A stretch of 61,701 nt of DNA, from the NCBI GenBank assembly GCA_963169325.1, contig CAUJEY010000167.1, positions 1-61,701 of the forward strand. Direction: 5' to 3'. This stretch comes from Bacteroidota bacterium. Lineage in GTDB: Bacteria > Bacteroidota > Bacteroidia > Chitinophagales > Saprospiraceae. The notes beneath the pieces are model-generated. The model was not told the origin of the DNA and did no database searches. It saw nothing but the letters and a program-made list of their open reading frames with translations. Within the stretch, counting starts at the first letter, position 1; each line of letters starts with the position of its first letter. Made by a program: the position numbers and the translations under genes. Shown here one piece after another: positions 54,153 through 61,701 of the stretch.

Positions 54153-56813
54153 TTATTCCCCAAAAACAATCCCCTTCCGGAAATTCACGTAGCGCACCGT
54201 ACGATCCTCCGTTTCAACACGCAGCAAATCCGGATATTCTTTAACTATTTCTGCTTCTTTGCCGGGCGTGGAACACAGGATTTGGAGATCGGGCGACAGG
54301 ATGTGACAGATCGAATCAATAAGGATATAGGAATAGCCATCCGGTAATTCTCTGGCATAGTTGACGTATTTAATACCCGACAAAACGGGTTTGCCTTGCG
54401 CCGTGCAGAGCTGCTTGCTGCCATCCGGCAAATGGTGGGAAAACAATTTTCCCGGCAGACGCCACTGCAAATCAAGATATTGCACAGGCAGGATTTCCCG
54501 ACCCAGTGTGTCGCGGATACCGGTTTTGTTTTGCTCATCCGTGATATACACCCAGTGCCGCTCCGGGTCGTAGCCGCTGACGCGTTCTTTTCCAAAATCA
54601 AAAACAATACGGCCGGTGCTGTCGAAAACGACGGTTTTTATGGAATAATCTGCTTCATAGACGGTTGCAGACCATCGGCTTTGTATCTTTTCAGGAAATC
54701 GTTTTAAAATAAAAGGCGTGAGGACATTGCCGAACGTATCCATGATGGCATATTTCAACACCTTGCCGGCATAGGATTCCCGCATTTTCAGTTCTTCCGG
54801 CGCGTCGTCGAACAGGCGACCGATGACTAAGTACCCGTCACGGAATTTGTCGTTCATGTAATTTACTTCCACACTTTTGGTACCCTCCGGCGTCGTTATG
54901 TAGATGGTGGCGCCTTGCAGATTGTGTTCACCGGGCCGGCCTTTATGCTCGGAGTACATGTTGGGTCGCAGGATGTGGTACCCGAACTCGCCCGGTTGTT
55001 TTACCCATTCGCCGCGGGTATTAATAATACCGCATTGGGTTTGGTTGTACACCGGGATGAGGCCCATTTGCAGGTAGGGTCCGCGGTAAAGATTTTCCGG
55101 CAGGAAAAAACCTTTCGGAATGATGGGCTTCAGGTAGGCGTCCAAAATCCGGTATTTTCCATCTTCTTTTTCCACCATCAGGCAGCCGTCGGGAGTGCCG
55201 ACATTGATGTTCTTATTGGGGTAATCGCGTGGTTTGATCACGGTGCTGCCATCGGGGAGGGTGAGTTGCCACTGGCCCTTGACCATTTCGGGGACGAAGC
55301 AATTTTTAAAATCCACCACCCGCAGGGTAGGCGCGATCTGGTCGGCAATGGGTAGTTGTTTGCCTTCCGGGGTGTAAGGCGTGTACAGGTTTTTGTCGCG
55401 GTGTTGTTTGGCCCAAATAATGGTGCCACTTTCGGTTTTCTCCGGCACGATGCGGGTGTATTGGCGCGGCAGCACCAGCCGCCCGTCGGGGCTATAGAAG
55501 CCGAAAAGACTGTCTTTCATCACCAGATAGCCGCCGCCGTCGCGCAAACGTTCGAGGGATTGGTATTCTAACGGGATCAGTTTTTCGCCGGAGTAGTCAT
55601 ACATGCCTTGGGCTTTGTCTTTGACGCCGGTGACCATAAATTTCCGGTGCTCCATCCTAATCTGGCTGAGCGAATCCAGGAACAACAGGTTCAGATTGGA
55701 ATCCAGCACACCGCGTATACTGGTATTATAGGCTTCTTTTACTTCAAAATACGGCTGTTCGTACCCATTCCAGTTGTGGATATACTGAATCTTGTTCCAA
55801 ACTTTTTCGAGCAGGGCTTTGCCTTCGATGTTGACGATCGTCGTGTTCGTCCAGTCCTCGGAGACGATGAAGTGGCCGGCCCGCGCATATTCCAGGTGGC
55901 TGTACTTGAACGGGAGTACGGTGTTGCCCGCATAGTCCAGCGCACCATACTGGTTGTTTTTTTGGGCAACGATCCAATTTTCGGTGACGCCCGTCATGAT
56001 CTCGTATACCGTATCCACAACAGTGCTGCCGTTAGCCCGGATGAGGCCGACGTGTCCGCTGGAGTGTCCGGGGGTAAAGTTGACGACGAAAAAATCGGAC
56101 TGCGGCGTGCCAATGATGTTTCGGTAAATAAATCCGGTACGGATTTTTCCCTGCGCGTCTGCCAGGGCGAAGTGGCCCTCGGGCGAAGCCAGCGCGAGGT
56201 GTCCGTTTACCAGTATAGTGCCGTTTGAGTAGTCCTCTTTGAAAATTTCTTCCAGGTTGGTGTTGATAAAATTTACCTTTTGCTCGCCCTTGATGACGCG
56301 GTGCAGACCTTTGTAAAAGGTAAACGGCCCGTAGGTATAATTTTCGGGCCGGTAGTTTCCGTAAATTGAAACGGTGCTTTTCAGTTTTTCATAGTGCAGG
56401 TATTTGCGGCTTTCCCAACCGGTTTTTCCATTTTTAATTAACAAAAATTCCTGATTGTCCACGCTGCGGATGCACCAGAAATCCTTCAGGGTATCGGCTT
56501 TGGCTGTTTCTCCGTCCGGGTAATTCACGGCCGGATAAGCGACGGGATCGGAATACGACTTGAACGCGATAGCTGCCGGCAACACGGCGCCATCTTGCCG
56601 AATGACCCGGATAAAATCGTCTTTATCGGCGGCCAAAACGAGTCCCTGCTCATTGGGTAGCCAAGATTTTTTGAATTGCGGCGGAGTCGCTACTTTTCCG
56701 TCGGGTGTAGCGTAGCCGTACAGGCCATTGGCGCCGCGGAACGGGATCAGGTGCTGGGCGGAGCAGATGCTGCTGGCGAGTAAGGTTGTAAGGAGTAAAA
56801 AGGCGATTCGCAT
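54153..56813 (-). CDS. Secreted WG-repeat protein (886 aa)
   Basis: A signal peptide (about 1-19, LLASSICSAQ) precedes an all-beta protein made of many WG (KWG)-type repeats: short blocks with an aromatic-Gly and a following aliphatic-P-x-x-Y/F segment, for example GANGLYGYATPDGKVATPPQF, GALDYAGNTVLPFKYSH and LFGFYSPDGRLVLPRQY. At least a dozen are visible along the length. WG proteins probably fold into beta-propeller-like or open beta-sheet structures that bind ligands. Some lineages carry large numbers of them. It follows the gene at 56819-58669 by 5 bp and is co-transcribed with it. Confidence 0.85.
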   Translation of the reverse strand: MRIAFLLLTTLLASSICSAQHLIPFRGANGLYGYATPDGKVATPPQFKKSWLPNEQGLVLAADKDDFIRVIRQDGAVLPAAIAFKSYSDPVAYPAVNYPDGETAKADTLKDFWCIRSVDNQEFLLIKNGKTGWESRKYLHYEKLKSTVSIYGNYRPENYTYGPFTFYKGLHRVIKGEQKVNFINTNLEEIFKEDYSNGTILVNGHLALASPEGHFALADAQGKIRTGFIYRNIIGTPQSDFFVVNFTPGHSSGHVGLIRANGSTVVDTVYEIMTGVTENWIVAQKNNQYGALDYAGNTVLPFKYSHLEYARAGHFIVSEDWTNTTIVNIEGKALLEKVWNKIQYIHNWNGYEQPYFEVKEAYNTSIRGVLDSNLNLLFLDSLSQIRMEHRKFMVTGVKDKAQGMYDYSGEKLIPLEYQSLERLRDGGGYLVMKDSLFGFYSPDGRLVLPRQYTRIVPEKTESGTIIWAKQHRDKNLYTPYTPEGKQLPIADQIAPTLRVVDFKNCFVPEMVKGQWQLTLPDGSTVIKPRDYPNKNINVGTPDGCLMVEKEDGKYRILDAYLKPIIPKGFFLPENLYRGPYLQMGLIPVYNQTQCGIINTRGEWVKQPGEFGYHILRPNMYSEHKGRPGEHNLQGATIYITTPEGTKSVEVNYMNDKFRDGYLVIGRLFDDAPEELKMRESYAGKVLKYAIMDTFGNVLTPFILKRFPEKIQSRWSATVYEADYSIKTVVFDSTGRIVFDFGKERVSGYDPERHWVYITDEQNKTGIRDTLGREILPVQYLDLQWRLPGKLFSHHLPDGSKQLCTAQGKPVLSGIKYVNYARELPDGYSYILIDSICHILSPDLQILCSTPGKEAEIVKEYPDLLRVETEDRTVRYVNFRKGIVFGE

Positions 56814-56818
56814 ACGTT

Positions 56819-58669
56819 TTAATTTTTCGATTTCACCGGTGGCGCCGCTTCTTCTACCTGTATTTCATACGCAAGTGCGGAAAACCGGATTTTCAACTCG
56901 GGGTTGGCTGTTTTTATCCGTTGCAAAACAGCGTCGTCGAGTGTGGCTGAATCCACCCAAGTGAGTTTTTTCAAGTTTTTGGCCGAGGCAATGGCGGCCT
57001 CCAGGTTGGAAATTTGCCTGGCGCCCTGGACGGTCAATTCCTGAACGGTAGGTATCGGCGGCAGTTTTTTCAGGTTTCGACAGTCGTACAGCGCGAGCAT
57101 TTTCAGTTTTGGCGACGCCGAAAATACGTTGCGCGGCAGTTCTTCGGCCCGGACATGCCGGATGTGAAGCAGTTCCAGATTGGGCATTGAAATACCGGCA
57201 ATGCCGATGTCGTCGTACAAGGTGAGTGTGCGGACGGCGGAGGGGTGGCGAAGTGCTTCCCCGATACCCAACGTGAAGTGGTCTTTTTTTACCGTACTCC
57301 AAAGCAGCCGGCCGTTGAGGTGCGCCAATTCGTTGGGGGCGAGTTGATCGTTTAGCGAGGGGGCTGCAAGCAACACGGTGTTGCCGAATACCGTCAGAAT
57401 GTTTTTAGGGGTGCGAAATACTTCCTGCAAGGTTTCGCGATGACGCAGTACGTTCTCGCCGTAGTGGTCGTCGGAAAAATATTCCTGTGTTTGGATGTAC
57501 GGCCCGAATTCAGCTGTTTTGGCAAAAGCCACCGGGTTTTCGGATCGCCTGACAAACTGGCCGGTATGGTGATCCAGCAAATTGGGGAGAAACTTGTCCG
57601 TAGTCTCGTCCCGCAGTTCGACCAACTCATAGCGCCCGCCTGCTATGTCCACGGCAAGATCATGTGCAAAAAGCGTGTCGGGCAACAACGGATGTGTGGA
57701 ACCATCCCGACGCAGGATGTGTGTACGTACGCGGCCGGTGGAATCGGCTATGGCGACAAATGCCTTTCCGTTTCGGAATTCCGTTGTGCGCAGAACACAC
57801 GGGTTTGTGTAAACAACTTTCCCGGAGGTGTCAAAATAAATGATCTCAGCACAACGATCCTTGTCGCCGGAAGCGACGACCATGCTGCTGGTACCGTCTT
57901 CAAAAACATCTGCAACGTCGAGTATTTCCTTTTCTGGAAAGAGGGTATTCAATTCGAATTGCAAAACGCCGTCGCGGTTGAAGTACTGGTACCGGTACAC
58001 AAATTCTTCATGGTTATAGCCCCGGGGCTGCCGGAGTGTCACTTGTCGCAAACCGTCATGCAGCGGATGTACTTGTGCAATCATTTTCCCGATCTCGTTT
58101 GGAAAGGTGAAAACGGTTTTACCTTGTTCGTTGAGGATGAGCCAGGGGCCTTCCGGGCTGTCGGTTTGTACGGCGGCCTGGCCGTTGGCAAAAGCTTGGG
58201 CACGATAAAATACGCGTCCGCCGAATGCTTGCCGGCCTTTTTTGTCAAGGAAAACGGTGCGCGGAACACCTCGGTAGCCGCGGTTCAGTCGGGCAAGGGC
58301 AAAAAGGCCGTCAAATTGTCCCATGGCGGCATAATCGTATCCCAGCGTATCGGTAATGCGTCCTTTCGAATCAATAAAAACAAAACCGATGGCATCTGAC
58401 TTGAGCACGATCGGAGTTTGCTGGAACTGCATGAAATGCGGATTCGGGTCGTTTTTGCCTTGCCCCTGATCGTAGTCATCGCTCTGCCAGGATACAAAAT
58501 AGTATTTGGAAGGGCTGCGGAAAACCTCGCGGCCGGCGGTATCGAAAAAAATACCGGGACCGTCCTTCCCGGACAGGATGCCGAGCAAGGGTGTTTGGGC
58601 TTGGGCGTTGCAAAAGCAAAAAATCAGGATTAGCGTCGCGGGAAGGCTGCTGTATATTTTCAGGTGCAT
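56819..58669 (-). CDS. Secreted WG-like protein with C-terminal leucine-rich repeats
   Basis: 616 residues with a signal peptide (about 1-24, ending CNAQAQ). Residues 30-430 contain about eight degenerate WG-like blocks (FIDSKGRITDTLGYDY, FLDKKGRQAFGGRVFYR). The last about 170 residues are leucine-rich repeats (VRTLTLYDDIGIAGISMPNL, LKMLALYDCRNLKKLPPIPT), the consensus LxxLxLxx(N/C)xL with variations. This is a WG plus LRR fusion. It is the upstream gene of a two-gene operon with the 886-residue WG protein. No binding partner is identifiable. Confidence 0.75.
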   Translation of the reverse strand: MHLKIYSSLPATLILIFCFCNAQAQTPLLGILSGKDGPGIFFDTAGREVFRSPSKYYFVSWQSDDYDQGQGKNDPNPHFMQFQQTPIVLKSDAIGFVFIDSKGRITDTLGYDYAAMGQFDGLFALARLNRGYRGVPRTVFLDKKGRQAFGGRVFYRAQAFANGQAAVQTDSPEGPWLILNEQGKTVFTFPNEIGKMIAQVHPLHDGLRQVTLRQPRGYNHEEFVYRYQYFNRDGVLQFELNTLFPEKEILDVADVFEDGTSSMVVASGDKDRCAEIIYFDTSGKVVYTNPCVLRTTEFRNGKAFVAIADSTGRVRTHILRRDGSTHPLLPDTLFAHDLAVDIAGGRYELVELRDETTDKFLPNLLDHHTGQFVRRSENPVAFAKTAEFGPYIQTQEYFSDDHYGENVLRHRETLQEVFRTPKNILTVFGNTVLLAAPSLNDQLAPNELAHLNGRLLWSTVKKDHFTLGIGEALRHPSAVRTLTLYDDIGIAGISMPNLELLHIRHVRAEELPRNVFSASPKLKMLALYDCRNLKKLPPIPTVQELTVQGARQISNLEAAIASAKNLKKLTWVDSATLDDAVLQRIKTANPELKIRFSALAYEIQVEEAAPPVKSKN

Positions 58670-58750
58670 GGAGTGCCGGTTGAATTGTTTTGCGCAAAGG
58701 TGCAGCTCTGCTGCTTTTTATGAAGCGCAAATACAGCATGTTTTAACGAC

Positions 58751-58795
58751 AAAAAACGCCCCTGCTTTCCGGCAAAGCCTAAAAGCAGGGGCGTT
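58751..58795 (-). terminator. Terminator of the NifU-type gene
   Basis: AACGCCCCTGCTTT (58755-58768) pairs perfectly with AAAGCAGGGGCGTT (58782-58795). On the minus strand the stem is followed by TTTTTT (from AAAAAA at 58751-58756). It lies 21 bp after the stop of the NifU-type gene. Confidence 0.85.
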
Positions 58796-58816
58796 ATTCC
58801 GTATTCCGTATTCCGC
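58796..58816. repeat. ATTCCGT heptamer array
   Basis: ATTCCGT, ATTCCGT and ATTCCGC occur directly before the stop of the NifU-type gene on the plus strand, between the terminator and the gene. Another heptamer array at a gene end. Confidence 0.6.
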
Positions 58817-59425
58817 TTATTCCATCTCCTGCACTACTTCCGTCACTTCAGGTATCATACGTTTCAACATGCCTTCAATGCCGGCTTTTAGGGTAACAGA
58901 GGAGGACGGACAGCCGCTGCAAGAGCCCTGCATCGTCACAAATACCCGCCCTTTTTCAAAAGCTTTGAATTCGATATTGCCACCATCCATTTCCACAGCG
59001 GGTTTAACGTAGGTGTCTATCAATTCTTTCACCTTTCGGGCGATCTCGCCGTCTTCGCCGGCAAATTGTGCGGCGTTGCTTTGCGTCATTTGATGTTCTG
59101 CAAATTCGGCAAAACCTTCCTTTACGACTTCGCCGCCATTTTCAATAAAATCTTTGATGAACTCTTTCAACTTGAGCATGATCTCTGCCCAGTCGTAGTT
59201 GAGTTCTTTCATGACAGTGACGTAATTGTTGTTAAAATATACGCTTTTAACGTAGGGCAACTCCATCAGCGAATTCGCCATCGGACTCCATTCCGCGGCC
59301 AGTTCCTTTTCTTTAAAATCAGCGATACCCCGGTATAATAACCGGTTGGTAACGTATTTGAGCGCTTCCGGGTTAGGCGTTTGCTCGGTGTAGAGCATAA
59401 CCGGACTTTTTACAGTACTTTCCAT
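58817..59425 (-). CDS. NifU-type iron-sulfur scaffold protein
   Basis: 202 residues. Residues 1-115 form a scaffold-like N-terminal domain of the type seen in Nfu/NifU-like proteins (TPNPEALKYV, PMANSLMELPYVKSVYFNNNYV), and residues about 130-200 a NifU C-terminal domain with CSGC at 169-172 that holds an Fe-S cluster (VEMDGGNIEFKAFEKGRVFV). It carries Fe-S clusters to apoproteins such as respiratory enzymes. No isc/suf genes are adjacent. It is preceded by a -7 box at 59460 and followed by a terminator, so it is a one-gene unit. Confidence 0.9.
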   Translation of the reverse strand: MESTVKSPVMLYTEQTPNPEALKYVTNRLLYRGIADFKEKELAAEWSPMANSLMELPYVKSVYFNNNYVTVMKELNYDWAEIMLKLKEFIKDFIENGGEVVKEGFAEFAEHQMTQSNAAQFAGEDGEIARKVKELIDTYVKPAVEMDGGNIEFKAFEKGRVFVTMQGSCSGCPSSSVTLKAGIEGMLKRMIPEVTEVVQEME

Positions 59426-59459
59426 AACAGCAAATCTGTTTGTTTAGACTTATTCCACG

Positions 59460-59467
59460 CAAAAGTA
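59460..59467 (-). promoter_or_regulatory. -7 box upstream of the NifU-type gene
   Basis: TACTTTTG on the minus strand (59467-59460) fits TAnnTTTG and lies about 35 bp before the start. The nearest TTG is 24 bp upstream, slightly far. Confidence 0.4.
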
Positions 59468-59509
59468 ACAAGATGCTGGCAATTCAGTTCACAAGAAATA
59501 CCAAGGCGC

Positions 59510-59806
59510 TTACATTTTAAAAAAAATACTGCCATCTGTCTGCTCATACAGACGTACGGTCGGATACCGGAACAGGATATTGGCAAAAAGGATATGGTAG
59601 TCCTCTGCGTTAATGTTTGGCGCGTCTTCCGGGTGACGATGGAGATGTTGCAAGCGCTCAAAAATGGATTCCGGAATTTGGGCATCATAACTCAGCGCCC
59701 TGCGCTGCACTTGCAACGGGCATTCCGCAAGGGTATGCAGTAGCATATCCAGCAAGCGGGACAGGTAAAATTTATCGTGAATGCGGGCCGGGTAAATCCG
59801 TCTCAT
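59510..59806 (-). CDS. Small protein, paralogue of the protein at 60895
   Basis: 98 residues from the ATG at 59806 (MRRIYPARIHDKF). A TTG at 59851 is less likely. It aligns by eye with the protein at 60895-61356: YLSRLLDMLLHTLAECPLQ corresponds to DLSWALDRALFLLSNSPAN, IPESIFERLQHLHRHPEDAP to LPPSSLTRMKNLHVNPQYEP, and FRYPTVRLYEQTDGSIFF to QQFPTLVLGQAKDGNLRV. The helix-turn-helix-like middle (S-x-x-S-x-x-R-x-x-x-L-H) suggests DNA or RNA binding, with a small C-terminal strand pair. No known family. It lies 45 bp after the comF-like gene on the same strand, so probably co-transcribed. Confidence 0.7.
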   Translation of the reverse strand: MRRIYPARIHDKFYLSRLLDMLLHTLAECPLQVQRRALSYDAQIPESIFERLQHLHRHPEDAPNINAEDYHILFANILFRYPTVRLYEQTDGSIFFKM

Positions 59807-59851
59807 ACATGTATATAGGTGTGGCGCGACGAACGCTGAAAAAACAGACAA

Positions 59852-60568
59852 TCATTTCAGGGCAATCGCGATAGTGGCAAGGCTCAGGCGGGTGTCCGGC
59901 GCTTCCAGTAAAATACTGCCGCAAGATTCCAGGGTAGCCCCGGTTGTCAGTACATCGTCAACCAATAACAGGTGTTTTCCTGCGATTCGTTCGGGCTGCT
60001 TCACGGTAAATACCGAGTTGACGTTCTCAAACCGCTCCATTCGTTTTTTGCGCGTCTGCGAATCCGAGGCAGTGTTACGCACTAACGTATTAAGCAATAC
60101 CGGTATCCGCATCGACTCGGCTAAGCCCTGCGCCAGCATAGCGCTTTGGTTATAACCCCTCTGACGTTCTTTTTGCCGGTGCAAAGGCACTGGTATAATT
60201 GCCTCCACTCCTTCGAAATGAGGCGACTGTGCCAGTAAATGGCCGAATCGTCTGCCAATGCGCACCCCCACGTCCGGCTGGTTCTTGTATTTCAATTGGT
60301 GCAACGCCCGCTGTATCGGGCTTTTGCGGTTGAAATAATACATCGCGGCGCCGGACTCGATGCGCAATCGCCCCCAAAAACGGTCGGTAAACTCATTTTC
60401 TACCTTCGTATGCATTTCGGTGTGTTGCAGATTGTTCAAACATCGCATACAGAAACAATAATCGCGACCGGGCAAATCAGCGTCGCAGCCCACGCACAAA
60501 TTCGGGTACAACAGATGGAGCAATCCGCCCAATAATTCATTCAATCGAGGTACAGGTAATGAAATCAT
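59852..60568 (-). CDS. ComF-family phosphoribosyltransferase-like protein
   Basis: 238 residues. A zinc-finger-like start (YPNLCVGCDADLPGRDYCFC, with MRC just after; Cys 25, 28, 38/40, 43) precedes a type I phosphoribosyltransferase domain. This has IIPVPLHRQKERQRGYNQ and the PRPP-binding loop LLLVDDVLTTGAT near 198-210. This is the ComFC/GntX type, linked to DNA uptake in naturally competent bacteria. A competence role is possible, but no other com genes lie here. It is transcribed with the small paralogue at 59510. Confidence 0.92.
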   Translation of the reverse strand: MISLPVPRLNELLGGLLHLLYPNLCVGCDADLPGRDYCFCMRCLNNLQHTEMHTKVENEFTDRFWGRLRIESGAAMYYFNRKSPIQRALHQLKYKNQPDVGVRIGRRFGHLLAQSPHFEGVEAIIPVPLHRQKERQRGYNQSAMLAQGLAESMRIPVLLNTLVRNTASDSQTRKKRMERFENVNSVFTVKQPERIAGKHLLLVDDVLTTGATLESCGSILLEAPDTRLSLATIAIALK

Positions 60569-60894
60569 CCGGGTTAGTTTTTTCCAAATTTAGGCCGGTA
60601 TTTGCGGACAGGTGGTACCGTCAACTTATTTTTTTAAATTTAATAAGTTTAAAATAAATATTTAAATTTATGATAAACAACATTTTATGTTCGTAAAACT
60701 TGTATTTGCAAACCTATTTTCAGCGGTGATAACCTAATAGAAGGTACCAAAACGGGAATAACCGGGCAACTGCCCGGTTATTGGCTAAACTGTCCCAGTT
60801 ACAAGGTTATGTGTACCAACGGTAAGGTTGTTCTTGCGGGCCTGATTGGTGGTGGCTAAAATCGCTTTGTTTTTTCATCAAATCGCACGCCACC
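60569..60894. other. AT-rich intergenic region with a leader hairpin
   Basis: 326 bp between divergent genes. The first part is very AT-rich (about 60630-60700, TTTAAATTTAATAAG and similar). The rest carries one clear hairpin (60757-60782) and no open frame of note. Promoters for both the comF-like gene and the gene at 60895 must lie here, but neither matches TTG/TAnnTTTG well. Confidence 0.6.
60757..60782 (+). other. Leader hairpin upstream of the HTH-like gene
   Basis: AATAACCGGGC pairs with GCCCGGTTATT around AACT, an 11-bp perfect stem without a T-run. It lies 113 bp before the start of the gene at 60895 and could be a regulatory hairpin or operator. Confidence 0.5.
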
Positions 60895-61356
60895 ATGAAA
60901 AAAGTTAGCCTTCAATCATTGACAGATGCCAATGACCTTTCCTGGGCGCTCGACAGAGCCCTTTTCTTACTGTCGAATTCACCGGCCAACCTTCGGCTGT
61001 CTCAATTGTCCCGGGCAACCGGCCTTCCGCCTTCCTCCCTGACCCGCATGAAAAACCTGCATGTCAACCCACAGTACGAGCCGTTTGTCAACCAGCACAT
61101 GTTATTTAACCTGCTCCGGTATGTGTTCCAGCAATTTCCAACCTTGGTGCTTGGTCAGGCTAAGGACGGAAACCTCCGGGTACGCCTGTATAAATCACAT
61201 GCCGGATATAAACTGGAGCCATTGACATACGAGTCGGTGCCGGACGGCTTAGTTAAACGAAATACGCTCAAGCCGGGGTCTACCCGCTGGTTCCTCCATC
61301 AACTTGAACGGGAAGCCTCCGGCGGGCCTGGGTTCCTGGAAAGAAAAGAATTATAG
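60895..61356 (+). CDS. HTH-like small protein, paralogue of the protein at 59510
   Basis: 153 residues. Residues 14-75 are helical with a helix-turn-helix-like centre (LSQLSRATGLPPSSLTRMKN, reminiscent of Cro/C1-type repressors). Then comes HVNPQYEPFVNQHMLFNLLR, matching the paralogue, and a short strand pair (TLVLGQAKDGNLRVRLYKSH). A basic, polar tail of about 45 residues is extra compared with the 98-residue paralogue. It has no signal or transmembrane helix. A regulator is the best guess. It is transcribed away from comF, towards the putative rRNA promoter region. Confidence 0.72.
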   Translation: MKKVSLQSLTDANDLSWALDRALFLLSNSPANLRLSQLSRATGLPPSSLTRMKNLHVNPQYEPFVNQHMLFNLLRYVFQQFPTLVLGQAKDGNLRVRLYKSHAGYKLEPLTYESVPDGLVKRNTLKPGSTRWFLHQLEREASGGPGFLERKEL

Positions 61357-61375
61357 AAAAAATAAACTTAGATAC

Positions 61376-61404
61376 TTGCGTTAATGAAAAAGATAGTACC
61401 TTTG
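61376..61404 (+). promoter_or_regulatory. Tandem promoter P1 (stable-RNA type)
   Basis: TTG (61376-61378) and TACCTTTG (61397-61404) are 18 bp apart. The following GCGCCCGCTTCGG is a GC-rich discriminator almost the same as at the tRNA-Asp promoter. Confidence 0.65.
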
Positions 61405-61490
61405 CGCCCGCTTCGGAAGAGAGGCACTGGAGGAAGTAGGATTAGGGCGGAGATGAGAGGGGATGGAGAAAAAAAATAAATAGAAAAGGT

Positions 61491-61522
61491 TTGGAAAAGC
61501 GGAAGAGTTGTTCGTATCTTTG
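61491..61522 (+). promoter_or_regulatory. Tandem promoter P2 (stable-RNA type)
   Basis: TTG (61491-61493) and TATCTTTG (61515-61522) are 21 bp apart, about 118 bp after P1, again followed by a GC-rich start (GCGCTCCC). Confidence 0.65.
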
Positions 61523-61701
61523 CGCTCCCAAAAAACGAGAAAGTAGATAGGAATGATATTGCATCCACGGAGGTGGGTTATATATAAAGAGTTCATTGAC
61601 AGACTGGTAGACGAAAGAATTTGTAGTCTTTTAAATAAGTAAGATACTTAAAGAGGGCTTTGGATTGAATTTTTTTATCGGGTATAAGAATGACGCTGCT
61701 T

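Larger units (their letters stand above)
61357..61701. other. Probable rRNA operon promoter and leader region
   Basis: No gene is visible in these 345 bp. Two strong -33/-7 promoters in tandem are followed by a leader with AGTTCATTGACAGACTGG, a phrase that recalls leader or spacer sequences next to rRNA genes in Bacteroidota. No 16S sequence starts before the window ends. The assignment rests on promoter strength, tandem arrangement and leader wording. Confidence 0.5.

Noticed and set aside
59807-59851. TTG start extending the small protein by 15 residues
   Set aside because: The extension does not match the paralogue. The ATG at 59806 fits better.

Overview
The window looks like chromosomal DNA of a member of the Bacteroidota, probably Saprospirales-like (an inference; no rRNA gene lies inside the window). 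The signs are TAnnTTTG -7 boxes with an upstream TTG, the near absence of Shine-Dalgarno sites, the ftsX-DUF3098-uppP gene order, an effector-associated-domain (EAD11-like) protein, WG-repeat proteins, TraB/GumN proteins, DUF4159, and many extragenic palindromes. GC content looks moderate and even across the genes. There is no prophage, CRISPR array, transposase gene or biosynthetic cluster.

Layout. 1-12.1 kb: envelope and secreted proteins (beta-barrel, aromatic-rich secreted protein, bactofilin-like membrane protein, EAD11-TM-TPR protein, a 1234-aa TraB/GumN protein, a fatty acid hydroxylase, a lipoprotein). 12.35-13.0 kb: five tRNA genes, some structurally odd. 13.0-28 kb: GH25 lysozyme, an O-antigen ligase with TPRs, birA, rsfS, ftsH, a MscS channel, an M1 aminopeptidase, a SulP transporter and lon. 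28.6-36 kb: a second TraB/GumN protein, an acyl-CoA synthetase, a TPR protein, and a Wzz-like/Wzy-like pair. 36-45 kb: ftsX-DUF3098-uppP, an M48 peptidase operon, ligA, and a carboxymuconolactone-decarboxylase-like protein. 45-54 kb: beta-barrel, M3 peptidase, DUF4159, tRNA-Asp, a diheme cytochrome c coupled to a 39-aa membrane protein, a beta-CASP RNase-like protein, a 4HB sensor-like protein, and a polysaccharide flippase. 54-61.7 kb: two WG-type proteins, a NifU-type protein, comF between two paralogous small proteins, and finally a tandem promoter and leader typical of an rRNA operon that would start just past the window.

Gene functions converge on the envelope and on protein quality control. 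FtsX and UppP act in cell-wall growth. Wzz/Wzy/flippase-type proteins act in surface polysaccharide. FtsH, Lon, M1, M3 and M48 act in proteolysis. RsfS, tRNAs and the rRNA promoter belong to translation.

The most unusual content is repeat DNA, in three layers. (1) A miniature transposable element family of about 160 bp with GAGCrTGTT ends and TAA target duplications, seen in three copies. (2) Arrays of 7-8 bp words (GGTTTGA/AGGTTAC, GTAGGCG/GTAGGCA, GGTTGAC, GTCATTG), several folded into long palindromes at gene ends. (3) Two in-frame invasions of essential genes by such DNA: a 42-bp-arm palindrome inside the adenylation domain of LigA, and a heptamer array directly before the KWPND motif of BirA.
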